In this document: piece by piece, positions 1 to 10,895 of the stretch
Position numbering within the stretch: position 1 is the first letter of the stretch
How the letters are laid out: the number at the start of each line of letters is the position of its first letter
DNA from: Saccharopolyspora montiporae
GTDB taxonomy: Bacteria; Actinomycetota; Actinomycetes; Mycobacteriales; Pseudonocardiaceae
Reading direction: 5' to 3'
DNA length: 64,000 bases
NCBI RefSeq assembly: GCF_015209505.1
Contig: NZ_JADEYC010000007.1
Location: forward strand, 62,001 to 126,000
Translations under genes and position numbers: made by a program
Notes under the pieces: generated by a model
Told to the model about the DNA's origin: nothing
Database searches by the model: none
Seen by the model: only the letters and a program-made list of their open reading frames with translations

Positions 1-2783
<2,783 letters not shown>

Positions 2784-2811
2784 CCTCCCGCCCGACCCGG
2801 CGGGGCACAAC

Positions 2812-2850
2812 GAACGGGGCCGGTGCGCCACAAGCGCACCGGCCCCGTTC
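2812..2850 (+). terminator. Rho-independent-type terminator after acnA
   Basis: A perfect 17-bp inverted repeat (2812-2828 and 2834-2850) with a 5-base loop begins 29 bases after the acnA stop and is followed by a pyrimidine run (tctttcccc). It can also serve the convergent P450 gene that ends at 2891. Confidence 0.85.
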
Positions 2851-2890
2851 TCTTTCCCCACCCCCGGGTCCGTCCGCCCGGACGCCGCGA

Positions 2891-4117
2891 TCACCAGGTC
2901 ACGGGCAACTCGTAAACGCCGTAGACCGACCCGTCGTGCTTGAACGGAATCGAATCCAGATCGGTGGCCAACCGCAGCTCCGGGATCCGCTTGTACAGCG
3001 TCCCGTACACCACCTGCAGTTCCAGCCGGGCCAGCGGCTGGCCCAGGCACTGATGATTGCCGAAACCGAAAGCCACGTGGTTGCGGGGATTGCGGCGGAT
3101 GTCGAGCCGGTCAGGATCGTCGAACACGTCCGGATCGCGGTTTCCGATGTCGTTGGGCATGATCAGCCCGTCCCCGGCGCGGATCAGCGTTCCGTCGAAG
3201 TCGATGTCCTCGGCGGCCACCCGGCGCCTCCCGCTGTGCGTGATGTGCAGGTAGCGCAACAGCTCTTCCACGGCCGACGACACCAGCGCGGGATCGTCGG
3301 TCTCGCGCAGCGCGGTCAGCTGCTCCGGGTGTTGCAACAGCGCCAGGGTGCCGAGCGCGATCATGTTCGCGGTGGTCTCGTGCCCGGCGATGAGCAGCAG
3401 AACTCCCATCTGCGCGGCGTCCTCGCGGCTGAGCTCGCCGGAGTCGATCCGCGCGGTCAGCCCGGACAACAGGTCCTGGCCCGGATCCGCCATCTTGTGC
3501 TGGAGCAGGTCGTGCAGGTACCCGGACAGCTGCCCCTTGGCCTCCGCGCGCTGCTCGACGGTGGAGTCCCGGTTGATCATGATGTTGCTGTTGGCCTGGA
3601 AGAACTCGTGGTCGGAGTAGGGCACGCCGAGCAGCTCGCAGATGACCAGCGACGGCACCGGCAGGGCGAACTCCTGCACCAGGTCCACGGGTTTGGGCCC
3701 GGCCAGCATCTCGTCGATGCGGTCGTCGACGATCTGCTGCACGGCCGGGCGCAGCGCTTCGGTCCGCTTGATCGTGAACGGTGCGGCCACCATCCTGCGC
3801 TGGCGCGCGTGCTCGGGATCGTCCATCAGGATGAAGCTCAGCTTCGACGATCCGTCCACCGGCGCGGGACTGGGATAGCCCGGCCGCATCGGGTCCGCGC
3901 TGACCCGCGGATCGGCCAGCAGCCGCCGCTGCTGCTCGTAGCGGGTGACCAGCCAGGGCGTGCTGCCGTCCCAGAGGCGCACCGTGGTCAGCGGTCCCTG
4001 CTCCCGGGTGGCCTGCAGATCCGGGGGCGGGTCGAACGGGCAGCGGGCGTCCCGCGCCATCGGGTACTCGGGCAGCTCGTCGGGGGACAGGCCTGCAGTG
4101 TTGACCGTGCTCGTCAT
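2891..4117 (-). CDS. Cytochrome P450 (CYP105/CYP107-like)
   Basis: Soluble haem-thiolate monooxygenase of about 408 residues, the usual bacterial class I length, which would need a ferredoxin and reductase supplied elsewhere. I-helix oxygen-activation motif AGHETT at about residues 244-249, K-helix EELLR, and haem loop FGFGNHQCLG with the axial Cys near residue 357. The ATG at 4117 is chosen because a GGGAG ribosome site lies just upstream; an in-frame ATG at 4129 is possible but lacks such a site. No ferredoxin gene follows. Just upstream lies a collapsed P450 copy (4242-4475), so the locus once carried two P450 genes in tandem. Substrate unknown; the neighbouring Baeyer-Villiger genes suggest terpenoid, steroid or alicyclic compounds. 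The family assignment is by general resemblance. Confidence 0.9.
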   Translation of the reverse strand: MTSTVNTAGLSPDELPEYPMARDARCPFDPPPDLQATREQGPLTTVRLWDGSTPWLVTRYEQQRRLLADPRVSADPMRPGYPSPAPVDGSSKLSFILMDDPEHARQRRMVAAPFTIKRTEALRPAVQQIVDDRIDEMLAGPKPVDLVQEFALPVPSLVICELLGVPYSDHEFFQANSNIMINRDSTVEQRAEAKGQLSGYLHDLLQHKMADPGQDLLSGLTARIDSGELSREDAAQMGVLLLIAGHETTANMIALGTLALLQHPEQLTALRETDDPALVSSAVEELLRYLHITHSGRRRVAAEDIDFDGTLIRAGDGLIMPNDIGNRDPDVFDDPDRLDIRRNPRNHVAFGFGNHQCLGQPLARLELQVVYGTLYKRIPELRLATDLDSIPFKHDGSVYGVYELPVTW

Positions 4118-4241
4118 CGGCGCTCCCATCGCGCTTCGGTGGTGGGCTGCGGGCGTGCCCGCACTCGTTCGGTTCCAGCGGCGCAGGAGTCCGGTTCCCG
4201 TGCCCTGCGGTGGTTCTCGCCGTTCAGCGGCCGGTTCGTGC

Positions 4242-4475
4242 TCACCAGCGCACCGGCAGCTCGCGCAGACCACTCGCGAACCGGCCGGTGAGCGGCCGCA
4301 GCTGCGCCACGGGCACGGCCAGGTCCAGCGCGGGCAGCCTGCGCAGCAGCACGTCGAGCACCGAGCGGGAAACCGAGCGCGGCCTTGAGGTCGGCGGGCA
4401 TTCCTGCGGAGGGTCCAGGGCCGCGTCGCCGGTCAGCGGATAGGTCAGCGCGCGCTCGGCCGGGCTGCTGCTCAC
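4242..4475 (-). pseudogene. Internally deleted cytochrome P450 remnant
   Basis: A 77-codon open frame made of three separate pieces of a P450. From the GTG at 4475, preceded by AGGAGG at 4480-4485, it reads an N-terminus like that of the intact P450 at 11524-12744 (ALTYPLTGDAALDPP against VLAYPLQPAGPLDPP). One frame over, near base 4400, is PADLKAALGFPL, identical to 12 internal residues of that gene. Back in the first frame it ends with about 38 residues matching the C-terminus (VLLRRLPALDLAVP ... LRELPVRW). The haem loop, I-helix and K-helix are gone, so it cannot be a functional enzyme. At least two internal deletions have occurred, while the start, ribosome site and stop survive. It may still be translated. 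Confidence 0.85.
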
Positions 4476-4830
4476 GGGGCCTCCTGTCGGGTCCGGGCTG
4501 TGGGATCCAGTTAACCGAGCCCGCCGGATTAAGTCAAACGACTGACTTAGTCTGGGCCTCGCTCGGGCCCGGTGCGACCTCGTCTGCGACCCGCGGCACA
4601 TCCGCGACCCGACCCCGCGGCATACCGCGATGCATATTCCAGTTCGCGGAAAATCATTGCGCGGAAAGCTGTTTCGACGATTATTCAGTGAATTGACCGC
4701 TGTTTTCCCGGAAACTGCTAGGCGATCCAGGGATGCAGAGGCACCATGACCTCGCGGAGCGCTTCCCGCGCACCGCAGCCACCCGCAGGAGGAGGGGATC
4801 CCGATTATTTCCCGCACAGCGACTCAAGCA
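4476..4830. other. Gene-free intergenic region with operator
   Basis: About 355 bases between the P450 remnant (minus strand) and the secreted Ig-like gene (plus strand). It contains the near-palindrome at 4529-4549 and an A+T-richer stretch around 4630-4730. At 4787-4797 there is a long purine ribosome-binding-like run that belongs to the plus-strand gene. No convincing RNA or further coding sequence. Confidence 0.6.
4529..4549. promoter_or_regulatory. Probable TetR-type operator, copy 1
   Basis: Near-palindrome with core TCAAACGACTGA, flanked by AAG/CTT arms that extend the inverted repeat (TAAGTCA ... TGACTTA is perfect). It matches the element at 9933-9953 at 17 of 21 positions. It lies about 54 bases upstream of the P450 remnant start and about 280 bases before the plus-strand gene. 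The repressor is probably the TetR protein encoded at 10200-10844, by proximity only. Confidence 0.6.
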
Positions 4831-5241
4831 GTGACCGTCGTGGCGTCCGCACTGTTCGCCTGCGGCGCGGCAGCGCTGCCGGCGGCCGCGGCCGAACCGG
4901 TAGCACCGGCCGCGCAGGCGCAACAGCAGCAGCCGGCCACCGAAGCCACCAATGTCAGCGGTGAGATCAACCTGCTCGCCCGCAACTTCTCCGGCTACGC
5001 CAACCTGGTCGACGACCAGGGCACGCCGATCGCCGGGGAGAAGGTGGAGTTCTTCACCCGGGACGGCAGCACGTTCCTGGCCTCCGGAGTGACCTCCGCG
5101 GACGGCGGCGTCGTCATCTCCGAAGCGCTGCCGTTGGGTCTGGACACCGTCCAGCTGCTGACCGGTGTCGAAGCGCGCTTCTCCGGTGGCGGCGACTACG
5201 CGCCGTCCTCGGCGACCGGGGCGGTGACGCCCAAGGTCTGA
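4831..5241 (+). CDS. Small secreted Ig-like-fold protein
   Basis: Predicted exported protein: a hydrophobic Ala-rich signal sequence ending near AAAAEP, a Gln/Pro/Ala linker, then one compact beta domain of about 95 residues (GEINLLARNFSGYANLV ... GGDYAPSSATGAV) that resembles bacterial Ig-like or invasin-type modules. The GTG at 4831 gives a signal peptide with no positive charge, and there is no Shine-Dalgarno at a proper distance. The frame stays open back to 4750 without ATG, GTG or TTG, but ATT codons at 4804 and 4807 sit 7-10 bases after a strong AGGAGGAGGGG run and would add the expected Arg (SRTATQ). An ATT start is therefore possible. Function unknown. Confidence 0.7.
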   Translation: MTVVASALFACGAAALPAAAAEPVAPAAQAQQQQPATEATNVSGEINLLARNFSGYANLVDDQGTPIAGEKVEFFTRDGSTFLASGVTSADGGVVISEALPLGLDTVQLLTGVEARFSGGGDYAPSSATGAVTPKV

Positions 5242-5262
5242 CCACCAGCCGCGCCCGCACCG

Positions 5263-5295
5263 CCCGGAGGGTCCCGGCCGCCGGGACCCTCCGGG
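5263..5295 (+). terminator. Hairpin terminator
   Basis: Perfect 15-bp GC-rich inverted repeat (5263-5277 and 5281-5295) with a 3-base loop, 21 bases after the stop of the secreted Ig-like gene. No T-run follows, as is common in high-GC actinomycetes. Confidence 0.7.
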
Positions 5296-5450
5296 CCCGA
5301 CCGGGCAGGACGGGGCCCACCGGGCCATGTGCGGCACCCGCCGCACCCGGTAGCGTTGCTCGCGCACCGCGCACACCCTCCGGGCCGGACCCGCTCCCCC
5401 GCACGGCCAGCGCACTCCGGAGGGCCGCAAAGCTCCGAGGAGGCGCACAC

Positions 5451-6386
5451 ATGGCCGGCACTCGCGACGACGACGCACCCAGCTCGGCGTTGTTCGACGA
5501 GCAGCACTCGGCCGAGATCGTGGCCGGCAGCTTCGCCGCGACGCCGGATCCGCGGCTGCGCGAGATCATGACGGCGCTCGTCGAGCACGCGCACGCCTTC
5601 GTCGAGGAGGTGGGCCTGACCACTGCCGAATGGCAACACGCCATCGACTTCCTGACCGAGACCGGGCAGGCGTGCAGCGGCACTCGTCAGGAGTTCATCC
5701 TGCTCTCCGACGTGCTCGGTGTGTCGATGCTGGTGGAGACGCTCAACAACCGGTCGGGCGACACCCTCACCGAGTCCACTGTGGAAGGTCCATTCCACCT
5801 GCTCGCCTCGCCGCGACGTGAGCTCGGCGACGACATCGACGAGGTGGGTTCCGGTGAGCCGTGCCTGATCACCGGTCGGGTCCTGGACGACCGCGGCGAC
5901 CCGGTCGCCGGCGCGCAGGTCGATGTCTGGCAGGCCGACGCGGACGGGTTCTACGACGTGCAGCGCCCCGGGGAGGTGCCGGAGCGCAACCTACGCGGCC
6001 TGTTCAGCACCGACGAGTCGGGGCGGTTCTGGTTCCGCAGCGTGGTCCCGTGCTACTACCCGATCCCGACCGACGGCCCGGTGGGTCGGCTGCTGCACGC
6101 GTCCGACCGGCACCCGTACCGGGCCGCGCACGTGCACTTCGAGGTGAGCGCCCCCGGAGTCCGGACGCTGACCACCCACCTGTTCGTGGCCGGATCGCCC
6201 TACCTGGACTCCGACGCGGTCTTCGGCGTCAAACGCAGCCTCATCCGCGAATTCGCCGAGGTCGACGATCCGGACCGCGCGGAGGAAGCAGGTCTGCGCA
6301 ACCCGTTCCGCCACGCCGACTTCCCGATCATCGTGCAGCGTGAGCAAGCACCGCCCCCGGCGGCCACTTCCGACGACGGCCGGTGA
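5451..6386 (+). CDS. Intradiol ring-cleavage dioxygenase (hydroxyquinol/catechol 1,2-dioxygenase)
   Basis: Non-haem Fe(III) enzyme that opens catechol-type rings between the two hydroxyls, giving muconates or maleylacetate for the beta-ketoadipate route. 311 residues: N-terminal helical dimerisation domain (about 1-120), then the catalytic beta domain with ITGRVLDDRGDPVAGAQVDVWQ and the ligand set Tyr in FYDVQ, Tyr in YYPIPTDGPVG, and the two His of AAHVHFEV. The general pattern is closest to hydroxyquinol 1,2-dioxygenases, but catechol 1,2-dioxygenase cannot be excluded. AGGAGG lies correctly before the ATG. No maleylacetate reductase or muconate cycloisomerase is adjacent; a dienelactone-hydrolase-type gene lies 18 kb away. 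Confidence 0.9.
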   Translation: MAGTRDDDAPSSALFDEQHSAEIVAGSFAATPDPRLREIMTALVEHAHAFVEEVGLTTAEWQHAIDFLTETGQACSGTRQEFILLSDVLGVSMLVETLNNRSGDTLTESTVEGPFHLLASPRRELGDDIDEVGSGEPCLITGRVLDDRGDPVAGAQVDVWQADADGFYDVQRPGEVPERNLRGLFSTDESGRFWFRSVVPCYYPIPTDGPVGRLLHASDRHPYRAAHVHFEVSAPGVRTLTTHLFVAGSPYLDSDAVFGVKRSLIREFAEVDDPDRAEEAGLRNPFRHADFPIIVQREQAPPPAATSDDGR

Positions 6387-6388
6387 CC

Positions 6389-6428
6389 CCGGCCCGCCGG
6401 ACCGCGCACGTGCGGTCCGGCGGGCCGG
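6389..6428. terminator. Bidirectional terminator, 40-base perfect palindrome
   Basis: Arms of 17 bp (6389-6405 and 6412-6428) around GCACGT, which is itself self-complementary, so the whole 40 bases form one perfect palindrome. It fills the gap between two convergent genes ending at 6386 and 6432, and so probably ends both transcripts. Confidence 0.85.
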
Positions 6429-6431
6429 TCG

Positions 6432-8039
6432 TCAGGCCGTGCCGCGGGGTTCCAGGCGCAGCACCGATCCCTCGCCGTTGGCGGCCACCAGCAGCCCGCC
6501 GTCCGGGCCGGCCGACAGGTCGGCGAACGAGCGCGGGCGCCCGATGAACCCGTCGGTGACCACCGGCTCGTCCCGCTCGATGCCCGGGGGCAGTCCCACC
6601 GCCAGCTCCTCCGCCTCGACCTCGACCGCGCCGTCCTGCGGGTGCACGCGGAGCAGCCGCCGGCGGCCGGTCTCCACGACGTAGAGCGCACCGCCGGTGG
6701 CCGCCAGGCCCTGCGGGGCCAGCAGGCCGTCGCAGACCGCGACCGGGCCGTCCGCGTCCAACCGCAGCAGGCTGCCGAGCCGCTCATCGGTGGTGTAGCA
6801 CGTCCCGTCGGCGGTCACCGCCACGCCGACCGGCGCGGGCAGGTCCTCGGCCAGCACGGTCACCGCATCGTCCTCGTCGAACGCGAGGACCTGCCCGGAA
6901 CCGGGCACGGCCACCACCACCCGGCCGTCCGGCGCGACCGCGATCCCGGCCGGTTCGCCGAGTCCGCGCGCCCGCACCCGCGAGCTCTTCTGCCGCGGGT
7001 CGTAGGTGTACACCTCACCGCGCGCGGTGGTCAGCTGCAGCACGTCGCCGTCGGCGGCCACGGTGCGCACGTAGGTCGGCAGCGAGGCCGTGGCCACGTC
7101 CACCGGGGTGACCTCACCGGAGTCGCCGGTGCTGACCAGGCTGAAGTGGTCGGTGGCGAACACGGTGCCGCTCCGGTCGGCGGTGACGCCGAACGGGCCG
7201 TTCATCCCTCGCCGCACGATGTCCCGGGTCCGTCCGTCCTCGTGCACCTCGGTGATGCCGCCGTGCGCGAAACTGGACACGTACATGCGGTTCTCGGCGT
7301 CGAAGGCGGCGTTGTCCAGGCCGGCCAGCCCGGTGCGGATGAGCGAGCGCTCCCCACTGTCCTGGTCGATGCGGGTGATCACGCCGTGCGGGCCGCAGGA
7401 CAGCACCCGCAGCTCCCCGCCCCGGTCGAAGCGCACCGCGACCGGCGCGTCGAGGTCCTCGGCGACCAGCTCCGGCTGCCCGCCCTCCGGCGGGATCCGC
7501 CAGACTTGCCGGTCCATCATGTGCGGGTAGTAGAGCTTGCCGTCCGGGCCGAGCTGCATCGCGTTGCCCAGCGCGAGGCCGCCGGTGAGCAGCTTGGGCT
7601 CGCTGCCGTCCGGGAAGACCTCGAACAACCGGCCGCCGGGGCGCATCTCGTTGACGAACAGCCGGTCGCCGACGCAGGTGATGCCGTTGGGCTGGCGCAC
7701 CGTCTCGGTCAGCAGCGCGTACTCGCCCGCGGTGCTGCGCCGCCAGACCCGGCTCGGCGCGATGTCGGCGATGTACATGGTGCCGTCACCGGCGAAGGCC
7801 AGGTCGTCGGGCGTCTGCACCGGGCTGTCCAGCGGCACCACGATCTCGACGTCGCCGGTGGCGATGTCGACGGCGCTGATCTGCCCGGCCAGGAACTGGG
7901 CCACGTACAGGCGCCCGTCCGGGCCGAAGGCCGTTCCGTTGGATCCCCACAGCGGGTTGGTGTCATTGAGCCGCCGCAGGTTCCACCGCGGGCTGCTGGG
8001 CTGTCCCTGCCCGGGAGTGTGGAAACGACTGGTGGTCAT
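6432..8039 (-). CDS. SMP-30/NHL-type beta-propeller protein, possible lactonase
   Basis: 535-residue protein built of repeated propeller blades with recurrent patterns such as GPDGRLYVAQ, GDGTMYIAD, GPDGKLYY and APDGRVVVA, typical of SMP-30/gluconolactonase and NHL-repeat proteins. No signal peptide, so probably cytosolic. It starts at an ATG preceded by AGGAGA and follows the Baeyer-Villiger monooxygenase gene by only 18 bases, so the two are surely co-transcribed. Known SMP-30 lactonases open lactone rings, and lactones or esters are what Baeyer-Villiger enzymes make; hydrolysis of the BVMO product is therefore a reasonable inference. The protein is nearly twice the size of classical SMP-30 and looks like two propellers' worth of blades. 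Its activity is unproven. Confidence 0.8.
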   Translation of the reverse strand: MTTSRFHTPGQGQPSSPRWNLRRLNDTNPLWGSNGTAFGPDGRLYVAQFLAGQISAVDIATGDVEIVVPLDSPVQTPDDLAFAGDGTMYIADIAPSRVWRRSTAGEYALLTETVRQPNGITCVGDRLFVNEMRPGGRLFEVFPDGSEPKLLTGGLALGNAMQLGPDGKLYYPHMMDRQVWRIPPEGGQPELVAEDLDAPVAVRFDRGGELRVLSCGPHGVITRIDQDSGERSLIRTGLAGLDNAAFDAENRMYVSSFAHGGITEVHEDGRTRDIVRRGMNGPFGVTADRSGTVFATDHFSLVSTGDSGEVTPVDVATASLPTYVRTVAADGDVLQLTTARGEVYTYDPRQKSSRVRARGLGEPAGIAVAPDGRVVVAVPGSGQVLAFDEDDAVTVLAEDLPAPVGVAVTADGTCYTTDERLGSLLRLDADGPVAVCDGLLAPQGLAATGGALYVVETGRRRLLRVHPQDGAVEVEAEELAVGLPPGIERDEPVVTDGFIGRPRSFADLSAGPDGGLLVAANGEGSVLRLEPRGTA

Positions 8040-8057
8040 CGGGTTCTCCTGGGCTGG

Positions 8058-9869
8058 TCAGTCGGCGAGCACGTCGGACAGGCCGTCACCGGCGCGCCAC
8101 CGGCGCAGCAGCTCGGCGAAGTCGAGGGCGTTGCCCGCGTAGGTCTCGCGGCGGGCCGGCGGGCGGCCCTCGTTGTTCAGGTAGCCGGGCGTGCACTCGG
8201 CCAGCACCGTCATTTCCGGGGCTTCGCGCCGGATGCGGTCGACCCACGCCTGTTCGGCCTCCGCGGTGGGTTCCACGCATCCGCTACCGTGCTTCTCGGC
8301 GGCCGCGATGACCTCGGCGATGTGCGCGGCCTGGTCGTCGAGCACGTGCGCGAAGTTGACCGCCACCCCGTTCTGCGACGGGCCCATGCAGAACAAGTTC
8401 GGGAAGCCGTGGCTGGTGAACCCGTGCAGGGTGCGGGCCCCGCCGCGGAAGTGCTCGGCGATGGGCCGGCCGTCCCGGCCGTGCACCCGCGGCCCGGCGA
8501 AGGCCGGGTGCGTGCGACCCACCTCGAACCCGGTCGCGAAGATGATGCAGTCGACCTCGTACTCGGTCCCGCCGCTGACCAGGCTGTGCTCGGTGATGCG
8601 CTCCACTCCCCGACCGCCGGTGTCGACCAGGCTGACGTTGGGGCGGTTGAACGCGGGCAGGTACTCATCGCTGAACGTGGGTCGCTTGCAGTCGTAGCGG
8701 TACCAGGGCTTGAGCGCCTCGGCCGTGTCCGGGTCCTCGACGACGGCGTCCACGCGGTCGCGGATCTGGTTCATCTTGCGGAAGTCGGCGAGCTCGCGGG
8801 CCCGGAAGCGCTGCTGCTCGCTCAGCGACGGATCGCCGAGTTCGCGGAGCAGGTCGCGGAGGTGGCGGGTGGGATCGGCCCATCGATCGACGACCGAGTC
8901 GTCGGCGGTGGTCTGCCCGTCGACGACGGCCAGGAAGTTGTCCCGGCGCGCGCGGTGCCAACCGGGTTCGAGGCTGCGCAGCCAGTCCGGATCGGTGGGC
9001 CGGTTGCCGCGTTCGTCCACGGCCGACGGTGTGCGCTGGAAGACGTAGAGGTGCGCGGCGTCCTGGGCCAGCGCGGGAACGCACTGGATGGCGGTGGCGC
9101 CGGTGCCGATCACGGCCACCCGCTTGTCCGCCAGCCGGTGCATCCCGCCGGTCTGGTCGCCGCCGGTGTAGGCGTAGTCCCAGCGGCTGGTGTGGAAGGT
9201 GTGCCCGCGGAAGTCGTCGATACCGGGGATGCCGGGCAGTTTCGGCCTGCTGAACGGGCCCGCGGAGAAGATGACGTACCGGGCGGTCATGGCGTCGCCC
9301 TGGTCGGTGGTCACCCGCCACCGCTGCGCGGGCTCGTCCCAATCCATCCCGGTGACCTCGGTCTGGAAGCAGGCGTCGCGGTACAGGCCGAAGGTCTCGG
9401 CGATGGCCTGCGCGTGCTTGCGGATGTCGTCGCCGCGCGCGTACTTCTCCTCCGGGACCGAGCCCACCTCCTCCAGCAGTGGGAGGTAGATGTAGGACTC
9501 GATATCGCAGCGCACCCCGGGGTAGCGGTTCCAGTACCAGGTTCCGCCGACGTCGCCGGCCTTCTCCACCACGCGGATGGAGTCGACGCCGGCCAGGCGC
9601 AGCCGCGCTCCGGCGAGCAGCCCGCCGAACCCGGCCCCGACCACGAGCACGTCGACGTCGTCGGTCAGCGGTGCGCGGTCGCGTCCGGTGGTGACGTAGG
9701 GGTCGTCGACGTAGTAGCCGAAGTCACCGGTCGGGGCGATGTACTGCGTGGCCCCGTCCGGGCGCAGCCGCCGGTCGCGTTCGGCCCGGTAGCGGTCCCG
9801 CAGGACCTGCGGGTCGAACCCGAGCTCCTCGGGCCCGAGCAGTTCCGGCCCCGTATCGACGTCGTCCAT
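8058..9869 (-). CDS. Baeyer-Villiger flavin monooxygenase
   Basis: FAD- and NADPH-dependent enzyme inserting oxygen next to a carbonyl, turning ketones into esters or lactones. About 603 residues, cyclohexanone/cyclododecanone monooxygenase size. The FAD motif VVVGAGFGGL (residues about 76-85) is followed by GGTWYWNRYPGVRCD, the BVMO fingerprint FRGHTFHTSRW, and the NADPH motif VIGTGATAIQ. The ATG at 9869 is preferred (AAGGTG upstream); a GTG at 9875 is also in frame. First gene of an operon with the SMP-30 protein. A near-palindromic operator 64 bases upstream (9933-9953) and the divergent TetR gene at 10200 suggest substrate-induced derepression. The real substrate (alicyclic ketone, terpenoid or steroid) cannot be read from sequence. 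Confidence 0.93.
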   Translation of the reverse strand: MDDVDTGPELLGPEELGFDPQVLRDRYRAERDRRLRPDGATQYIAPTGDFGYYVDDPYVTTGRDRAPLTDDVDVLVVGAGFGGLLAGARLRLAGVDSIRVVEKAGDVGGTWYWNRYPGVRCDIESYIYLPLLEEVGSVPEEKYARGDDIRKHAQAIAETFGLYRDACFQTEVTGMDWDEPAQRWRVTTDQGDAMTARYVIFSAGPFSRPKLPGIPGIDDFRGHTFHTSRWDYAYTGGDQTGGMHRLADKRVAVIGTGATAIQCVPALAQDAAHLYVFQRTPSAVDERGNRPTDPDWLRSLEPGWHRARRDNFLAVVDGQTTADDSVVDRWADPTRHLRDLLRELGDPSLSEQQRFRARELADFRKMNQIRDRVDAVVEDPDTAEALKPWYRYDCKRPTFSDEYLPAFNRPNVSLVDTGGRGVERITEHSLVSGGTEYEVDCIIFATGFEVGRTHPAFAGPRVHGRDGRPIAEHFRGGARTLHGFTSHGFPNLFCMGPSQNGVAVNFAHVLDDQAAHIAEVIAAAEKHGSGCVEPTAEAEQAWVDRIRREAPEMTVLAECTPGYLNNEGRPPARRETYAGNALDFAELLRRWRAGDGLSDVLAD

Positions 9870-9932
9870 CCGCACACCTTTCTCACCGGCAGTTCGGGAT
9901 CCGGCGCTCGTGAGCGAACACCGCGCCGTCGA

Positions 9933-9953
9933 TTAAATCAAACGATTGAATAA
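9933..9953. promoter_or_regulatory. Probable TetR-type operator, copy 2
   Basis: Core TCAAACGATTGA is palindromic at 10 of 12 positions, and the TTAA/ATAA flanks extend it. It matches the 4529-4549 element at 17 of 21 bases. It lies in the 330-base gap between the Baeyer-Villiger operon and the divergent TetR gene, which otherwise holds only a weak CGCAAC/GTTGCG inverted repeat near 9978-9999 and no gene. Confidence 0.65.
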
Positions 9954-10199
9954 CTCGCCACGAACCGGTCACCGCGCAACGTTCTTCTTGTTGCGGACGG
10001 TCAGCGAGCCACCCCGCAGCGGGATGCCCACCCCCACCCGTCCAGGTCGCCGGCGATGTGGCCGAGCTCCCGGAAGCGCCCGGGAAGCTCCGGAGCACAC
10101 CGGCGTTGTGGTTGTATGAGACTGACGGTCCGGCGCCCCGCCGCAGTGCTGCCTGCCCGGCGCGCGAACGGCGCCACCAGTGCCAACGGGTGGTGAACG

Positions 10200-10844
10200 A
10201 TGACGAGACACACGGTTCGATCCGGCGCGACGCAGGAACGCATCCTGACCACGGCCGAGCGGCTGTTCGCCGAGCACGGCGTCTACGCCGTGTCCAACCG
10301 CCAGATCGGCGAGGCCGCCGGGCAGGGCAACACCGCCGCGGTGGGCTACCACTTCGGCACCAAGCAGGACCTCGTCCGCGCCATCGCCCGCAAGCATGCC
10401 GCGGAGATCGAGCAGATCCGCGCACGGATGGTCGCCGAGACCGCCGGATCGACCGCGATGCGCGACTGGGTGGCATGCATGGTGCACCCGACCGCCGAGC
10501 ACCTGGCCGACCTCGGATCACCGACCTGGTTCGCGCGGTTCAACGCCCAGATCATGACCGATCCGGCGCTGCGCCGGATCCTCACCGAGGAATCGATCAC
10601 CTCGCCGTCACTGCTGGAAGCGATGGAGCAGCTCAACCGCCTGCTGCCCTCGCTGCCTCCCGAGGTGCGCGCCGAGCGCGGCGATATGACCCGCCAGCTG
10701 CTGGTGCACATGACCGCGGAACGCGAACGCGCGATCAGCGACGGCACGCCGACGCCGCGGGAGAGCTGGACGCACGCCTCGGCCGGGCTCATCGACGCGA
10801 TCACCGCGATCTGGACGGCCCCGGCCAGCGACCCCGACCGCTGA
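10200..10844 (+). CDS. TetR-family regulator, divergent from the Baeyer-Villiger operon
   Basis: 214-residue transcription factor: N-terminal helix-turn-helix (about residues 12-60: TQERILTTAERLFAEHG, then IGEAAGQGNTAAVGYHFGTKQDLVRAI) and a helical ligand-binding C-terminal domain. It is transcribed divergently from the BVMO/SMP-30 operon, the standard arrangement for a local repressor. The candidate operator TCAAACGAYTGA lies in the shared gap, with a second copy before the P450 remnant. The 246-base distance from operator to start suggests that autoregulation, if any, uses a long leader. Ligand probably a ketone, lactone or terpenoid; this is inference from context. Confidence 0.9.
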   Translation: MTRHTVRSGATQERILTTAERLFAEHGVYAVSNRQIGEAAGQGNTAAVGYHFGTKQDLVRAIARKHAAEIEQIRARMVAETAGSTAMRDWVACMVHPTAEHLADLGSPTWFARFNAQIMTDPALRRILTEESITSPSLLEAMEQLNRLLPSLPPEVRAERGDMTRQLLVHMTAERERAISDGTPTPRESWTHASAGLIDAITAIWTAPASDPDR

Positions 10845-10895
10845 CCCGCAAGCTTCGGGTGCGGACGCGGACGAGCCGGGTACTAGACTGCTCCG

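Noticed and set aside
6642-9953. A 1103-codon plus-strand open frame over the SMP-30 and Baeyer-Villiger genes
   Set aside because: Low-complexity Arg/Gly/Val/His composition typical of antisense frames in GC-rich DNA; the minus-strand genes show clear domains and ribosome sites.
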